DNA of 64,000 bases, taken from the NCBI RefSeq assembly GCF_000265295.1, contig NC_018002.1:620001-684000 (forward strand), in the 5' to 3' direction. The notes beneath the pieces were generated by a model. It was not told where the DNA came from and made no database searches. It was given only the letters and a program-made list of their open reading frames with translations. The stretch comes from Sulfurospirillum barnesii SES-3. GTDB taxonomy: Bacteria; Campylobacterota; Campylobacteria; Campylobacterales; Sulfurospirillaceae. The position numbers and the translations under genes were made by a program. Positions 39,658 through 47,827 of this stretch are shown here, piece by piece (the stretch's first letter is position 1; each line of letters begins with the position of its first letter).

Positions 39658-40998
39658 TTAGGAATTTTGTTGTAACCATTTTGAAACAGGTTCAAAATCG
39701 GACTCTTTAATAAAGGCAACAATGACATCATCTTTTTCATAAGAGGGGAGCAATCGGTATTCATAAATGTCATTACCCCGTAAAATTACAAAATGACCTT
39801 TGTCATCAATTTTTTCAGGTAAAACAAGCTTTTTATCAAGAAGCGGCGATGTTTCATCAATTTTTCGCATTAAGATAGAGCCTTCGCCTCCGCAAAACTT
39901 TTTTTGCATAAAAAGACTGTTCGAATGAATACGCTCTAAAATCGAATAGTAAGCATTGATTTTTTCGCCACGCACCACTTCAATGTTAAGATTTCGCATT
40001 AAAGAAGAGTAGGCAATATCATTATTAATACCTATGATTTTTTTAATCCCTTTTTGTTTGGCTTCAATGCATTTGGTAATGTTGTATTCATCGTTTTTGG
40101 TTGCGGCAATAAACATATCGGTGTCAAAACGATTTTTTGTGATAATATGATCAGCATCATAGGTGGTTTTTAAAACGGTTGCTTTGTTTTTAAGTTCAAT
40201 ATTGGCTTTACGACACAGTTCAATATTCTTATCCATAATTTGAACTTCAATGCCTTTTTTAAGGAGTACTTTTGCAATTTCAACGCCAAGAGAATCGGCT
40301 CCAAAAATGACACAGTTTTTAATGGGTGTCATAGGCTCAGTCATCTCACAGACGAGGCTACGCAATGAGACAATGGCATTAGGAAAGGCTAGAAAGTAGA
40401 CTAAATCATTGGGGAGCATGGTTTCAACAGGTTTTGGAACAAAAAACTCTTTTTTACGTTCCATCCCTGCTACTGCAACTTCACCATTAAGCTCACCAAT
40501 AAAGGTTGAAATCATACGAGGTTGAAAATCTTCCCTTAATCGAACAGAAACCAAAAGCGCTTTGGTATAGGCAAAGGCTTTAGCATTATAGGCATGTGAA
40601 AAATCAACAAGATACTTAAAAGGCTGTGCTGCCTCCACAGAGGGGACAATGGTCTCATGAATGTTGAGTTTCGCCTTGACTTGATCACTCGCAAAAAAGG
40701 TATTTTTGAGGCGAATAATTTTACGTTTGACGTTTGCAATATTGTCAATAATGAGGGAAGAGAGAAGATTGACTTCATCCGAATCAGTGACAGCAATAAA
40801 AAGATCAATCTCTGGGTCAATGCCAAAGTAAGTATGTGGATTTTCAATATTGCCACAAATACCTAAAACATCGAGATTTTCTTGAATATTTGAAATAGCA
40901 TATTCATTTTGATCAATAACGGTAACACTGTTATTATGCATTAAATGTTTAGCAACGTTGTAACCCACTTTTCCAGCACCTGCGATAATCACTTGCAT
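39658..40998 (-). CDS. trkA: Trk potassium uptake regulator TrkA
   Basis: A 446-residue cytosolic protein with two RCK units, each with a Rossmann NAD/nucleotide-binding half and a C-terminal half. The first unit starts VIIAGAGKVGYNVAKHL; the second starts near residue 226 with NCVIFGADSLGVEIAKVLL. The double-unit length distinguishes TrkA from the single-unit KtrA. It gates TrkH, encoded downstream in the same operon. A TACAAT box lies upstream at 41046-41051. Confidence 0.92.
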   Translation of the reverse strand: MQVIIAGAGKVGYNVAKHLMHNNSVTVIDQNEYAISNIQENLDVLGICGNIENPHTYFGIDPEIDLFIAVTDSDEVNLLSSLIIDNIANVKRKIIRLKNTFFASDQVKAKLNIHETIVPSVEAAQPFKYLVDFSHAYNAKAFAYTKALLVSVRLREDFQPRMISTFIGELNGEVAVAGMERKKEFFVPKPVETMLPNDLVYFLAFPNAIVSLRSLVCEMTEPMTPIKNCVIFGADSLGVEIAKVLLKKGIEVQIMDKNIELCRKANIELKNKATVLKTTYDADHIITKNRFDTDMFIAATKNDEYNITKCIEAKQKGIKKIIGINNDIAYSSLMRNLNIEVVRGEKINAYYSILERIHSNSLFMQKKFCGGEGSILMRKIDETSPLLDKKLVLPEKIDDKGHFVILRGNDIYEYRLLPSYEKDDVIVAFIKESDFEPVSKWLQQNS

Positions 40999-41045
40999 CG
41001 TATATTCTCTTATTAATTTATGTTATTTATGAACGAAGAAGAGGT

Positions 41046-41051
41046 ATTGTA
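41046..41051 (-). promoter_or_regulatory. Putative -10 box for trkA-trkH
   Basis: TACAAT on the minus strand 48 bases before the trkA start. Confidence 0.35.
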
Positions 41052-41118
41052 TCACATTCTTTTAAAAAAGAGGTATGCACTAAAAGGAAGAAAAAAAGCT
41101 TAAAAACCATATAAAAAA

Positions 41119-41144
41119 GGTAGCCAAAATTAGCGTAGGCTACC
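41119..41144 (-). terminator. Terminator overlapping the end of the small exported-protein gene
   Basis: On the minus strand GGTAGCC, a 12-base loop and GGCTACC are followed by TTTTTTAT. The first arm lies inside the last codons of the gene, before its stop. Confidence 0.75.
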
Positions 41145-41609
41145 TGATTCGTTATACTGTTTTATGCTTTCTGTATACACATCCCTAAGGGTGTTGACGT
41201 ACGTAGCTGCACGTTTACTATCTGTAATGGTGATTAAGGCTTCATCACCAAATTTATCACTGATTTTTGAGAGTTCATGTGTGAATTTTGTTTTTTCATT
41301 CAGTTTACTGATGGCTTTAAAAAAAGCCTCATCCATCTCTTTGTTCTTTAATTTATCATTTTGATAAAGGTAGATGGCAATTTTATAAACTTCGTCTTTA
41401 TCCGTGCTGTAAACTTCAACAAAATCAATTGCATTGTCTAAAGATTTAATATTAAAATAATTATGATCTTTGGTAACACAGGAAAACTCTGTGCACTTAA
41501 AACCATTTTCTTCTAAATAAACACGGTCTTTTCCAATGAGGTGATCAAGGAAACCTGCAAAAAGTGTAACGTGAGCAAGAAGGCCTAACCCCAAAAGTGC
41601 TTTTTTCAT
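41130..41609 (-). CDS. Small exported protein of unknown function
   Basis: A 159-residue protein with a signal peptide (MKKALLGLGLLAHVTLFAG) and a mature part of about 140 residues containing two cysteines (KCTEFSCVT), which could form a disulfide. I do not recognise the fold; helical segments dominate the second half. I chose ATG 41609 because GAGG stands 7 bases upstream and a signal peptide follows; the longer open frame to 41687 runs antisense through the tRNA and cannot be coding. It is downstream of the tRNA on the same strand and ends in its own terminator. Confidence 0.8.
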   Translation of the reverse strand: MKKALLGLGLLAHVTLFAGFLDHLIGKDRVYLEENGFKCTEFSCVTKDHNYFNIKSLDNAIDFVEVYSTDKDEVYKIAIYLYQNDKLKNKEMDEAFFKAISKLNEKTKFTHELSKISDKFGDEALITITDSKRAATYVNTLRDVYTESIKQYNESGSLR

Positions 41610-41653
41610 TTTTATACCTCTATGTTCCATAAAATCATAACTCTGAAGAAAGG

Positions 41654-41730
41654 TGGTGGGTCCTGAGTGGCTCGAACACTCGACCACCCCGTTATGAGCG
41701 GGGTGCTCTAACCAACTGAGCTAAGGACCC
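41654..41730 (-). tRNA. tRNA with CAU anticodon, probably elongator tRNA-Met
   Basis: The 77-base minus-strand gene begins GGGTCCTTAGCTCAG and ends GGACCCACCA, with CCA encoded. The acceptor stem (GGGTCCT/AGGACCC), the D arm, the anticodon stem CCCCG/CGGGG with loop CTCATAA, and the T arm with GTTCGAG all fold. The anticodon (41694-41696) is CAU. The first acceptor pair is a normal G-C, so it is not the initiator. A lysidine-modified tRNA-Ile2 also has CAU, and the identity cannot be settled by eye. A TAAAAT box lies 16 bases upstream. Confidence 0.92.
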
Positions 41731-41799
41731 ATTTTAAAGAGTGGAATTTTACCCTTTTAATTGTTAAAATAATATAAAAAAAGACTGAAAAATAGGGAC

Positions 41800-42906
41800 T
41801 TAGAGTGAATATTTAATGCAACGATAGGTTGGGTCAAAGCGAAAGGCTAATAAATTCTCTAAAATACCAAAAAGAGCAAAAAAAGTGATAAAACTACTCC
41901 CGCCATAACTGTAAAAGGGCAGAGGAACGCCTACCACTGGTGCAAGCCCAATGGTCATGGAAATATTAACACCCATATAGAAAAAAATCATTAAAGAGAT
42001 ACCCGTAGTAATCACTTGTGTAAAATAATCATGTTTGAGCTTATAGGTCAATGTTATAAGATGCACAATAAGAAGTGCATAACAGCTAATCAATCCTAAA
42101 GCACCCCAAAAGCCTAAGCGTTCAACGGTGTAAGCAAAGATAAAATCGCTGGTTGAAATGGGTAGGAATTTGTAGTGTGTTTGTGTCGCTTCGTTACGGT
42201 CTTTTCCTGTAAGTCCCCCTGAACCAATCGCAATAATAGATTGTCTTACATGGTAACTAGGTGTTTCAGAGAGAAAATCAGAAATCCGCTTTTTTTGGTA
42301 CTCATGGAGGTTATTGTAAAGTAAGGGACTGCTAATGCCTATAATAAGAGCAAGGGTCAACCAAATTTTTTTATTCACCCCAATGACAAAAAGAATCCCA
42401 TAGCCTAAGAGGAGCAAAATAAGGGCTGTTCCTAAATCGGGCTCTTTTGCAATCAAAAGAAAGGGCAAAAGAATGTAAAAGCTCAGTTTAAAAAAGGACT
42501 TCCATCCATAACCATTGTGTTCAGGAGGATTGTGTTTAATAAGGTAGGCTAGCATGAGAATGAAAGCAGGTTTGAAAATTTCAGAGGGTTGAATCGTAAA
42601 ATGGACAAACGGGATTTCAAGCCATCGTTTAGCCCCTAATTTGGAGATACCAAAAATGTCAACGCTGATTAAGAGGATAATGGTAAACCAATAAAAAAGC
42701 GGAATCAGCCATTCAATTTTTTTAATGGGAATGATAAAAAAAAAGACAAAAGCACAAAAACCAACAGCAAAATAAACAATTTGCTTATTCGCTAAGGTTG
42801 TGTTTGCCTCTGAAATCAAATAATAAGAGAGTGCGATGATAGGAATGACCAGTATAGGAATTAAAAAATCAAAATGTGTTAAGATTCGTCTATCAATTTG
42901 AAACAC
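41800..42906 (-). CDS. rodA: Rod-shape peptidoglycan polymerase RodA
   Basis: A 368-residue SEDS-family membrane protein with about ten helices. The conserved KEPDLGTALIL segment (with the catalytic Asp of the large loop region), the SDFIFAYTVERLGFWGAL motif and the C-terminal VGVPLPFYSYGGSSF are present. RodA polymerises glycan strands with a class B PBP during elongation; no PBP2 gene is next to it here. FtsW has similar motifs, but the length and the neighbourhood (next to rluD and flpA) favour RodA. Confidence 0.9.
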   Translation of the reverse strand: MFQIDRRILTHFDFLIPILVIPIIALSYYLISEANTTLANKQIVYFAVGFCAFVFFFIIPIKKIEWLIPLFYWFTIILLISVDIFGISKLGAKRWLEIPFVHFTIQPSEIFKPAFILMLAYLIKHNPPEHNGYGWKSFFKLSFYILLPFLLIAKEPDLGTALILLLLGYGILFVIGVNKKIWLTLALIIGISSPLLYNNLHEYQKKRISDFLSETPSYHVRQSIIAIGSGGLTGKDRNEATQTHYKFLPISTSDFIFAYTVERLGFWGALGLISCYALLIVHLITLTYKLKHDYFTQVITTGISLMIFFYMGVNISMTIGLAPVVGVPLPFYSYGGSSFITFFALFGILENLLAFRFDPTYRCIKYSL

Positions 42907-43021
42907 AACACTCCCTTACGTGATTTAGTTAGAAAATTCCTCGTTTTTACGAGCAATATATTTTAAAAGAAGAATGGAATTTAAAAGGGCAGTATATCAA
43001 AAAATAGAGAAAGTGGGTTGT

Positions 43022-44002
43022 ATGGAGTTTACATGTAAAGTCTCAAAGCGCTTAGATGCCGCCATGAGTGAAGCCCTTGAATTGCCACGCAATCAAGTGG
43101 AAAAATTAATTAAAAATGTAGGCGTTTATGTGGATGGTGTTTTGACCCATAAATGTAGCCTAAAACTTGAAGAATCACAAGTGGTACGGTATGAATTTGT
43201 CCAAGCAGATGAATCAAAAAGTGCCTACGATGTCACTTTTGACGTACCTATTTTGTATGAAGATGAGGATTTACTCATTATCAATAAACCTCCTTTTTTA
43301 ACGGTGCATGGCGCTCCTAGCGTGAAAGAAGCTACCTTGGTCGATTGGCTTAAAAAACGGGGTATTTCACTTTCTACCATTAGTGGTGAAGAGCGCCATG
43401 GGATTGTGCATCGTATTGATAAAGAGACCAGTGGTGCATTAGTGATTGCTAAAACCAATGAGGCACATGTCGCTTTAGCCTCCCAGTTAGAAGATAAAAG
43501 TATGGGACGGTATTATCTCGCATTAATTGATGTTCCCTTAAAAGAAAATGTGGTAGTAGATTTGCCTATTGGACGGAACCTAAACCACCGTTTAAAAATG
43601 GCAATTCAAAAAGAAGGTAGGAGCGCTAAGAGTGCTTTTTGTAAATTGGCTCTTTCTCATGATGGGAAGAAAGAGTTGATTTCTGCTAAACTTTTCACAG
43701 GAAGAACCCATCAAATACGGGTACATTTGGGTGCGCTTTCACGCCACATTCTTTATGATAGTTTATACGGCTTTAAGAGCCATCATGATAAAATCTCCCG
43801 TATTATGTTACATGCTTACATTTTGTATCTCAAACATCCACGTAGCGGAGAAATGTTACACATACGTGCTCCTTTATGGGACGATTTTGATACCTATTTA
43901 ACACATCATTTCAATAAGGAAACAATTCATGAAACGATTACTTCAGATAGGATTATTGATGGCTTTAGCGCTCATGATAAGTGGGTGCACAAAAACACTT
44001 GA
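43022..44002 (+). CDS. RluA/RluD-family RNA pseudouridine synthase
   Basis: A protein of about 326 residues with an N-terminal S4 domain (RLDAAMSEALELPRNQVEKL) and a pseudouridine synthase domain carrying the catalytic Asp in GIVHRIDKETSGALVIAK; GRTHQIRVHL follows. RluD-type enzymes modify the 23S rRNA helix 69 stem-loop, but other RluA members act elsewhere. ATG 43022 begins directly at the S4 domain; ATG 42974 adds 16 residues not typical of the family. The palindrome TTTACATGTAAA occupies 43028-43039, just after the chosen start. The last 74 bases overlap the start of the lipoprotein gene. Confidence 0.88.
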   Translation: MEFTCKVSKRLDAAMSEALELPRNQVEKLIKNVGVYVDGVLTHKCSLKLEESQVVRYEFVQADESKSAYDVTFDVPILYEDEDLLIINKPPFLTVHGAPSVKEATLVDWLKKRGISLSTISGEERHGIVHRIDKETSGALVIAKTNEAHVALASQLEDKSMGRYYLALIDVPLKENVVVDLPIGRNLNHRLKMAIQKEGRSAKSAFCKLALSHDGKKELISAKLFTGRTHQIRVHLGALSRHILYDSLYGFKSHHDKISRIMLHAYILYLKHPRSGEMLHIRAPLWDDFDTYLTHHFNKETIHETITSDRIIDGFSAHDKWVHKNT

Positions 44003-45188
44003 AACACCAAAAGAGCCTGTTATTGATGCCTCATTACCTTTGGTGGAAAACATACGAACACTTGCGAGTGGTAACGAAATTGGATTTGAATGGACACCCA
44101 TTTATGGCAATACGATTGAGGGGTACTACTTATACCGTTTAGAGGGTGGGCGAATGAAAAAAATCGCTACGATTAAAGACAAATATGTTTCACATTATGT
44201 CGATACAAAGCTAGCACCCAATACAACGTACAGTTACCAAATGAGCACGTATGCTTCGGATAAGCATGAATCTGCTCCTAGCCTAAGCATCAGTGCAACA
44301 ACAACGATGCCTGTTGCAAAAACACCAACCGTGGGAGTAGTGGAACCTGTTTCCTTTTTTACAGCTATTTCAGGGCTTCCTGCGCAAGCTAAAGTGATTT
44401 GGAGGCCTCATGCTTTGGAGAATGTAACAACGTATATTATTGAGCGTAATGAGTATAAATCGACCTCATGGGATGAGGTAGGCAAGGTTGAGGGGCGTTT
44501 AAACGCTGAATTTATTGATAAAGAGCTTTTGAACGATTATGTGTACCGTTACCGTGTAAAAGTCAAAACACACGATGGAGTTCTCTCTGCACCCTCTCAG
44601 GTGGTTGAAGCACGTACTAAGGCTGCGCCTAGGGGTATCGTCGGGGTTCAGGCTACGTCTGATTTACCTAAAAAAATTCTTCTCACATGGGAAGCATTTA
44701 GTGAGGCTGATTTCGCCTATTATAAAATTTATCGATCGCCTACTTCAAGCCTTTTTTACAGTTTTTATGGCAAAACCAACAGTACTGCGTTTGAGGATTT
44801 AATCAACGACAATGGCAAAATGTATTATTACAAAGTTGTGGCTGTCGATAAAGATGGATTAGAGTCTAAACAGCCTGAGAATCCTGTGGTGGGCATGACC
44901 CGTCCTATTTTGAGTGCGCCTTTGGTCCATGCTGCCAAATACGATGGTCGTTCCGTTTTTATGGCGTGGAATAGCAATGAAAACGCGATTAAATACACGA
45001 TTACAAAAGAGTTTAAGAGTGCGGGTGAAACCAAAACACAGAGTTTTACAGGTATCTTTGAAAACAATTTCCAAGACACGGATATACTTTTGGGCGTCAC
45101 GTATAAGTATAATATTATCGCAATTGATAAATTTGGGATCGCCTCTAAGCCCTCTGATAGTGTTATGATTACCATACCAAAGGAATAA
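43929..45188 (+). CDS. flpA: FlpA-like lipoprotein with four fibronectin type III-like domains
   Basis: A 419-residue lipoprotein. The signal peptide ends in the lipobox LMISGC (Cys 20), followed by four repeats of about 90-95 residues with the FN3 pattern: a Trp in strand B (EWTP, IWRP, LTWEA, MAWNS) and a Tyr-rich strand F (YSYQMSTY, YRYRVKV, YYYKVVA, YKYNIIA). Architecture and place between rluD and trmB match C. jejuni FlpA, a fibronectin-binding adhesin; adhesion in this probably free-living organism is not shown. AAGGA stands about 10 bases before the ATG, which lies 74 bases inside the pseudouridine synthase gene. Confidence 0.85.
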   Translation: MKRLLQIGLLMALALMISGCTKTLETPKEPVIDASLPLVENIRTLASGNEIGFEWTPIYGNTIEGYYLYRLEGGRMKKIATIKDKYVSHYVDTKLAPNTTYSYQMSTYASDKHESAPSLSISATTTMPVAKTPTVGVVEPVSFFTAISGLPAQAKVIWRPHALENVTTYIIERNEYKSTSWDEVGKVEGRLNAEFIDKELLNDYVYRYRVKVKTHDGVLSAPSQVVEARTKAAPRGIVGVQATSDLPKKILLTWEAFSEADFAYYKIYRSPTSSLFYSFYGKTNSTAFEDLINDNGKMYYYKVVAVDKDGLESKQPENPVVGMTRPILSAPLVHAAKYDGRSVFMAWNSNENAIKYTITKEFKSAGETKTQSFTGIFENNFQDTDILLGVTYKYNIIAIDKFGIASKPSDSVMITIPKE

Positions 45189-45197
45189 CAGCCATTT

Positions 45198-46376
45198 ATG
45201 CCAAATTTTCATACCGAGCATTTTGATACTTTAGCTTACCCTTCTACGTTTGGGGAGACGACGTTTTTATATGAGGCACGCTCTCAAAGAGGCAATATTC
45301 TTATTATGGCTTCTATGGGAGGCGAGCCTATTTTGATTCGTATTCATCCGAAAAAAGAGGGTGGTTTTTTAGTCAAAGGCGATAAAGCAACACGCCCCAC
45401 ACAAGCCTCTTTTCTACAGAAAGTTTTGATTGATTTTAGGGATGCCAGTAACGCCAAAGAGATTTTTTCCAATATTGAGCCTAAAAAGTTTTTACATGTA
45501 AAGCCCTCAGCGTATCTTAAAGAGATTGGTTTTTTTGCGCATTCGTTTCAGCCAGAGCGTGAAATATGGATTGAAATTGGCTTTGGTAGTGGGAGGCATT
45601 TACTGCATCAAGCCAAAAAAAACCCGCATATTCAATTTATTGGGCTTGAGATTCATAAGCCCTCCATTGAGCAGGTACTCAAGCAGTGTGAACTTCAGTG
45701 CATCGAAAATATTTTAGTGGTGGATTATGATGCGAGACTCTTTATGGAGTTTTTATCGTCTAACCGTGTGGGTCGCATTTTTGTACATTTTCCCGTCCCT
45801 TGGGATAAAAAACCGCACCGTCGTGTTTTTTCAGCCTCGTTTATTGAAGAGGCTTTGAGGGTTTTACATGTAAAGGGTACATTGGAGTTACGAACAGACA
45901 GTCCTCTTTATTTTGAGTTCACCTTCTCTCAGATGATGCAACTCTCAAAAGCAGAGGTACATGTAAAGAAAAATGCCGAACTTGAAATTACCAGTAAGTA
46001 TGAAGATCGATGGTTAAAAATGGAAAAAGACATCTACGATGTTGTTTTAACCAATGAGATACATTCAGAAGAGATTGAGCGTTTAGGTACACTGAATTTT
46101 GAACAAAATGTTGATTTTTCCAAAATCGCTCACGCTTTTAAAGAAGAACTTTTACGGGGGGATGGTTTTTTTGTACACTTCGAAGAGTTGTTTGAAATCA
46201 ATGCAAAGAGTGGGTTAATTCGTCTCTCTTTTGGTGCAAATGAGCGCAATGAAAAGTGTTATATTTGTATTGAAGAAGGAAAAGTTTCTTATTTACCCAA
46301 TGCCATTTTAGCAACCAAAAGCAACCTAGCAGCACATACCTTAATTAAAGAGTGGTTTGATGGAATATGTCATTAG
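45198..46376 (+). CDS. trmB: tRNA (guanine-N7-)-methyltransferase, long form
   Basis: The SAM-binding core WIEIGFGSGRHLL (about residue 120) and VHFPVPWDKKPHRR identify TrmB, which makes m7G46 in tRNA. At 392 residues it is much longer than E. coli TrmB (about 240): an N-terminal domain of about 110 residues and a C-terminal extension of about 80 frame the core. I remember the same long form in other Campylobacterota. The end overlaps ftsE by 17 bases. Palindrome copies at 45491 and 45863 encode Leu-His-Val-Lys, and a degenerate copy lies at 45958. Confidence 0.92.
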   Translation: MPNFHTEHFDTLAYPSTFGETTFLYEARSQRGNILIMASMGGEPILIRIHPKKEGGFLVKGDKATRPTQASFLQKVLIDFRDASNAKEIFSNIEPKKFLHVKPSAYLKEIGFFAHSFQPEREIWIEIGFGSGRHLLHQAKKNPHIQFIGLEIHKPSIEQVLKQCELQCIENILVVDYDARLFMEFLSSNRVGRIFVHFPVPWDKKPHRRVFSASFIEEALRVLHVKGTLELRTDSPLYFEFTFSQMMQLSKAEVHVKKNAELEITSKYEDRWLKMEKDIYDVVLTNEIHSEEIERLGTLNFEQNVDFSKIAHAFKEELLRGDGFFVHFEELFEINAKSGLIRLSFGANERNEKCYICIEEGKVSYLPNAILATKSNLAAHTLIKEWFDGICH

Positions 46377-47031
46377 AGCCCAAGGCTTAAATTTAAGTTA
46401 CGATCGAGATGAGCCTATTATTACGGATGCGAGTATGCAAATAAAAGCACAAGAATTTGTCTTTATTACAGGCAAAAGTGGTAGCGGTAAATCGACTATT
46501 ATTAAATCATTGTATGGAGAGCTTTTCCCTAAAATGGGAGAACTTAATGTGTGCGGTGTTGATTTTAAAACGATTAATAGCTCAAAACTCAATGTGTTAA
46601 GACGTTATTTAGGGGTTGTTTTTCAAGATTATAAACTGATTGATGAATGGACGGTTGAACAAAATGTGATGTTGCCTCTTATTATTGGCGGTTTTTCTAA
46701 GAGTGTTTGTATCAAGCAGGCGCATAAGTTATTGAAACATGTTAAATTGCTCCATAAAGTCAATAAATACCCCTATGAACTCAGCGGGGGAGAGCAACAA
46801 CGTGTGGCAATGGCACGAGCGCTTGCACACAATCCTATTTTGATTTTAGCCGATGAACCTACAGGAAATCTTGATAGTTACTCCAGTGAAGTGATTTGGA
46901 ATTTACTCAAAGGTGCTAAAGAGCATTTAGGTACAACCGTATTGGTGGTGACCCATAATATCCCCTCAACCCTAGGTATTGATTATAAGCACTATTTTTT
47001 AGAGGGTGGGGTATTGCATGAAGTCAATTAA
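46360..47031 (+). CDS. ftsE: Cell division ATP-binding protein FtsE
   Basis: A 223-residue ABC ATPase with Walker [10 protein letters not shown] (about residue 36), Q-loop FQDYKL, signature [18 protein letters not shown], Walker [14 protein letters not shown] and switch histidine VTHN. FtsE and FtsX form a membrane complex that couples ATP use to peptidoglycan hydrolysis at the division site. ATG 46360 is preferred over TTG 46357. It overlaps trmB upstream and ftsX downstream. Confidence 0.93.
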   Translation: MEYVIRAQGLNLSYDRDEPIITDASMQIKAQEFVFITGKSGSGKSTIIKSLYGELFPKMGELNVCGVDFKTINSSKLNVLRRYLGVVFQDYKLIDEWTVEQNVMLPLIIGGFSKSVCIKQAHKLLKHVKLLHKVNKYPYELSGGEQQRVAMARALAHNPILILADEPTGNLDSYSSEVIWNLLKGAKEHLGTTVLVVTHNIPSTLGIDYKHYFLEGGVLHEVN

Positions 47032-47827
47032 TAGTCATTTTTCAATTATTATCTCTGTTTTTATTTTACTTTTTTCGTTTCAGTTTACGAAAATGGTGAA
47101 CAGTATTGTTTATGAGTATGAGGTTAAAATTGTCAATGACTATGCTATTGTCTTGGTTTCTTCTTCTGAATTGAATGAAGAAGCATTAAAAAAAGAGATT
47201 CCTGAGTTGCATTCACTCAGTGAAATTAGTAGCAAAAAAATCTTAGATCGTCTTAAAAATGATATGTCTTCTAAGAATTTAAGCCTTTTGCAAATAGCCC
47301 TTCCTAAATTTTATTCATTAAAACTTGATACGATGCCAAGCCAAAAACGTCTTGAGGGAATAAAGCAAAAATTGACCAGTATTAGCTCTATTACTCGTGT
47401 TGAGACTTTTGCAAAAACACATGAGAAAGTCTTTAAAATGTTTTTATTGTTACAATCCATGGTATATGTGTTTGCAGGTTTTATTGCACTTGTTGCCGTT
47501 TTGCTGATTTTTAAACAAATTCGTATTTGGACATACGAGCATAATCGAAGGATGTCCATTATGACACTTTTTGGTGCCTCTTTTTTTATGAAAAGTGCCA
47601 TGCTGTATCGTATGACATTGGTCGATACATTAATAAGCGCTCTTGCTGTATGCGCTGTGTATGTTATTGCTCCAAAATTAGCGCTTGTTCAAGCGTTTGC
47701 AGCAGAATTAGATATTGATATTCCTACTTTTGATCTCTTCCGTGAGGGAGGTACGCTTTTGGGTGCTTCACTTCTTTTCTCCTTTATTGCGGTGACGATT
47801 GTTTCTCGAAAGATAGGCCGTGTATGA
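47018..47827 (+). CDS. ftsX: Cell division protein FtsX
   Basis: A 269-residue membrane protein with the FtsX layout: one N-terminal TM, a periplasmic domain of about 110 residues, then three TMs in the second half. The periplasmic domain is the part that normally binds the murein-hydrolase activator, and the next gene encodes an EnvC-like protein. The start lies 14 bases inside ftsE and the end overlaps the next gene by ATGA, so the three are translated together. Confidence 0.88.
   Translation: MKSINSHFSIIISVFILLFSFQFTKMVNSIVYEYEVKIVNDYAIVLVSSSELNEEALKKEIPELHSLSEISSKKILDRLKNDMSSKNLSLLQIALPKFYSLKLDTMPSQKRLEGIKQKLTSISSITRVETFAKTHEKVFKMFLLLQSMVYVFAGFIALVAVLLIFKQIRIWTYEHNRRMSIMTLFGASFFMKSAMLYRMTLVDTLISALAVCAVYVIAPKLALVQAFAAELDIDIPTFDLFREGGTLLGASLLFSFIAVTIVSRKIGRV

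Noticed and set aside
41610-41687. N-terminal extension of the small exported-protein gene
   Set aside because: The extension reads through the tRNA on the same strand, and the internal ATG 41609 has both a ribosome site and a signal peptide.
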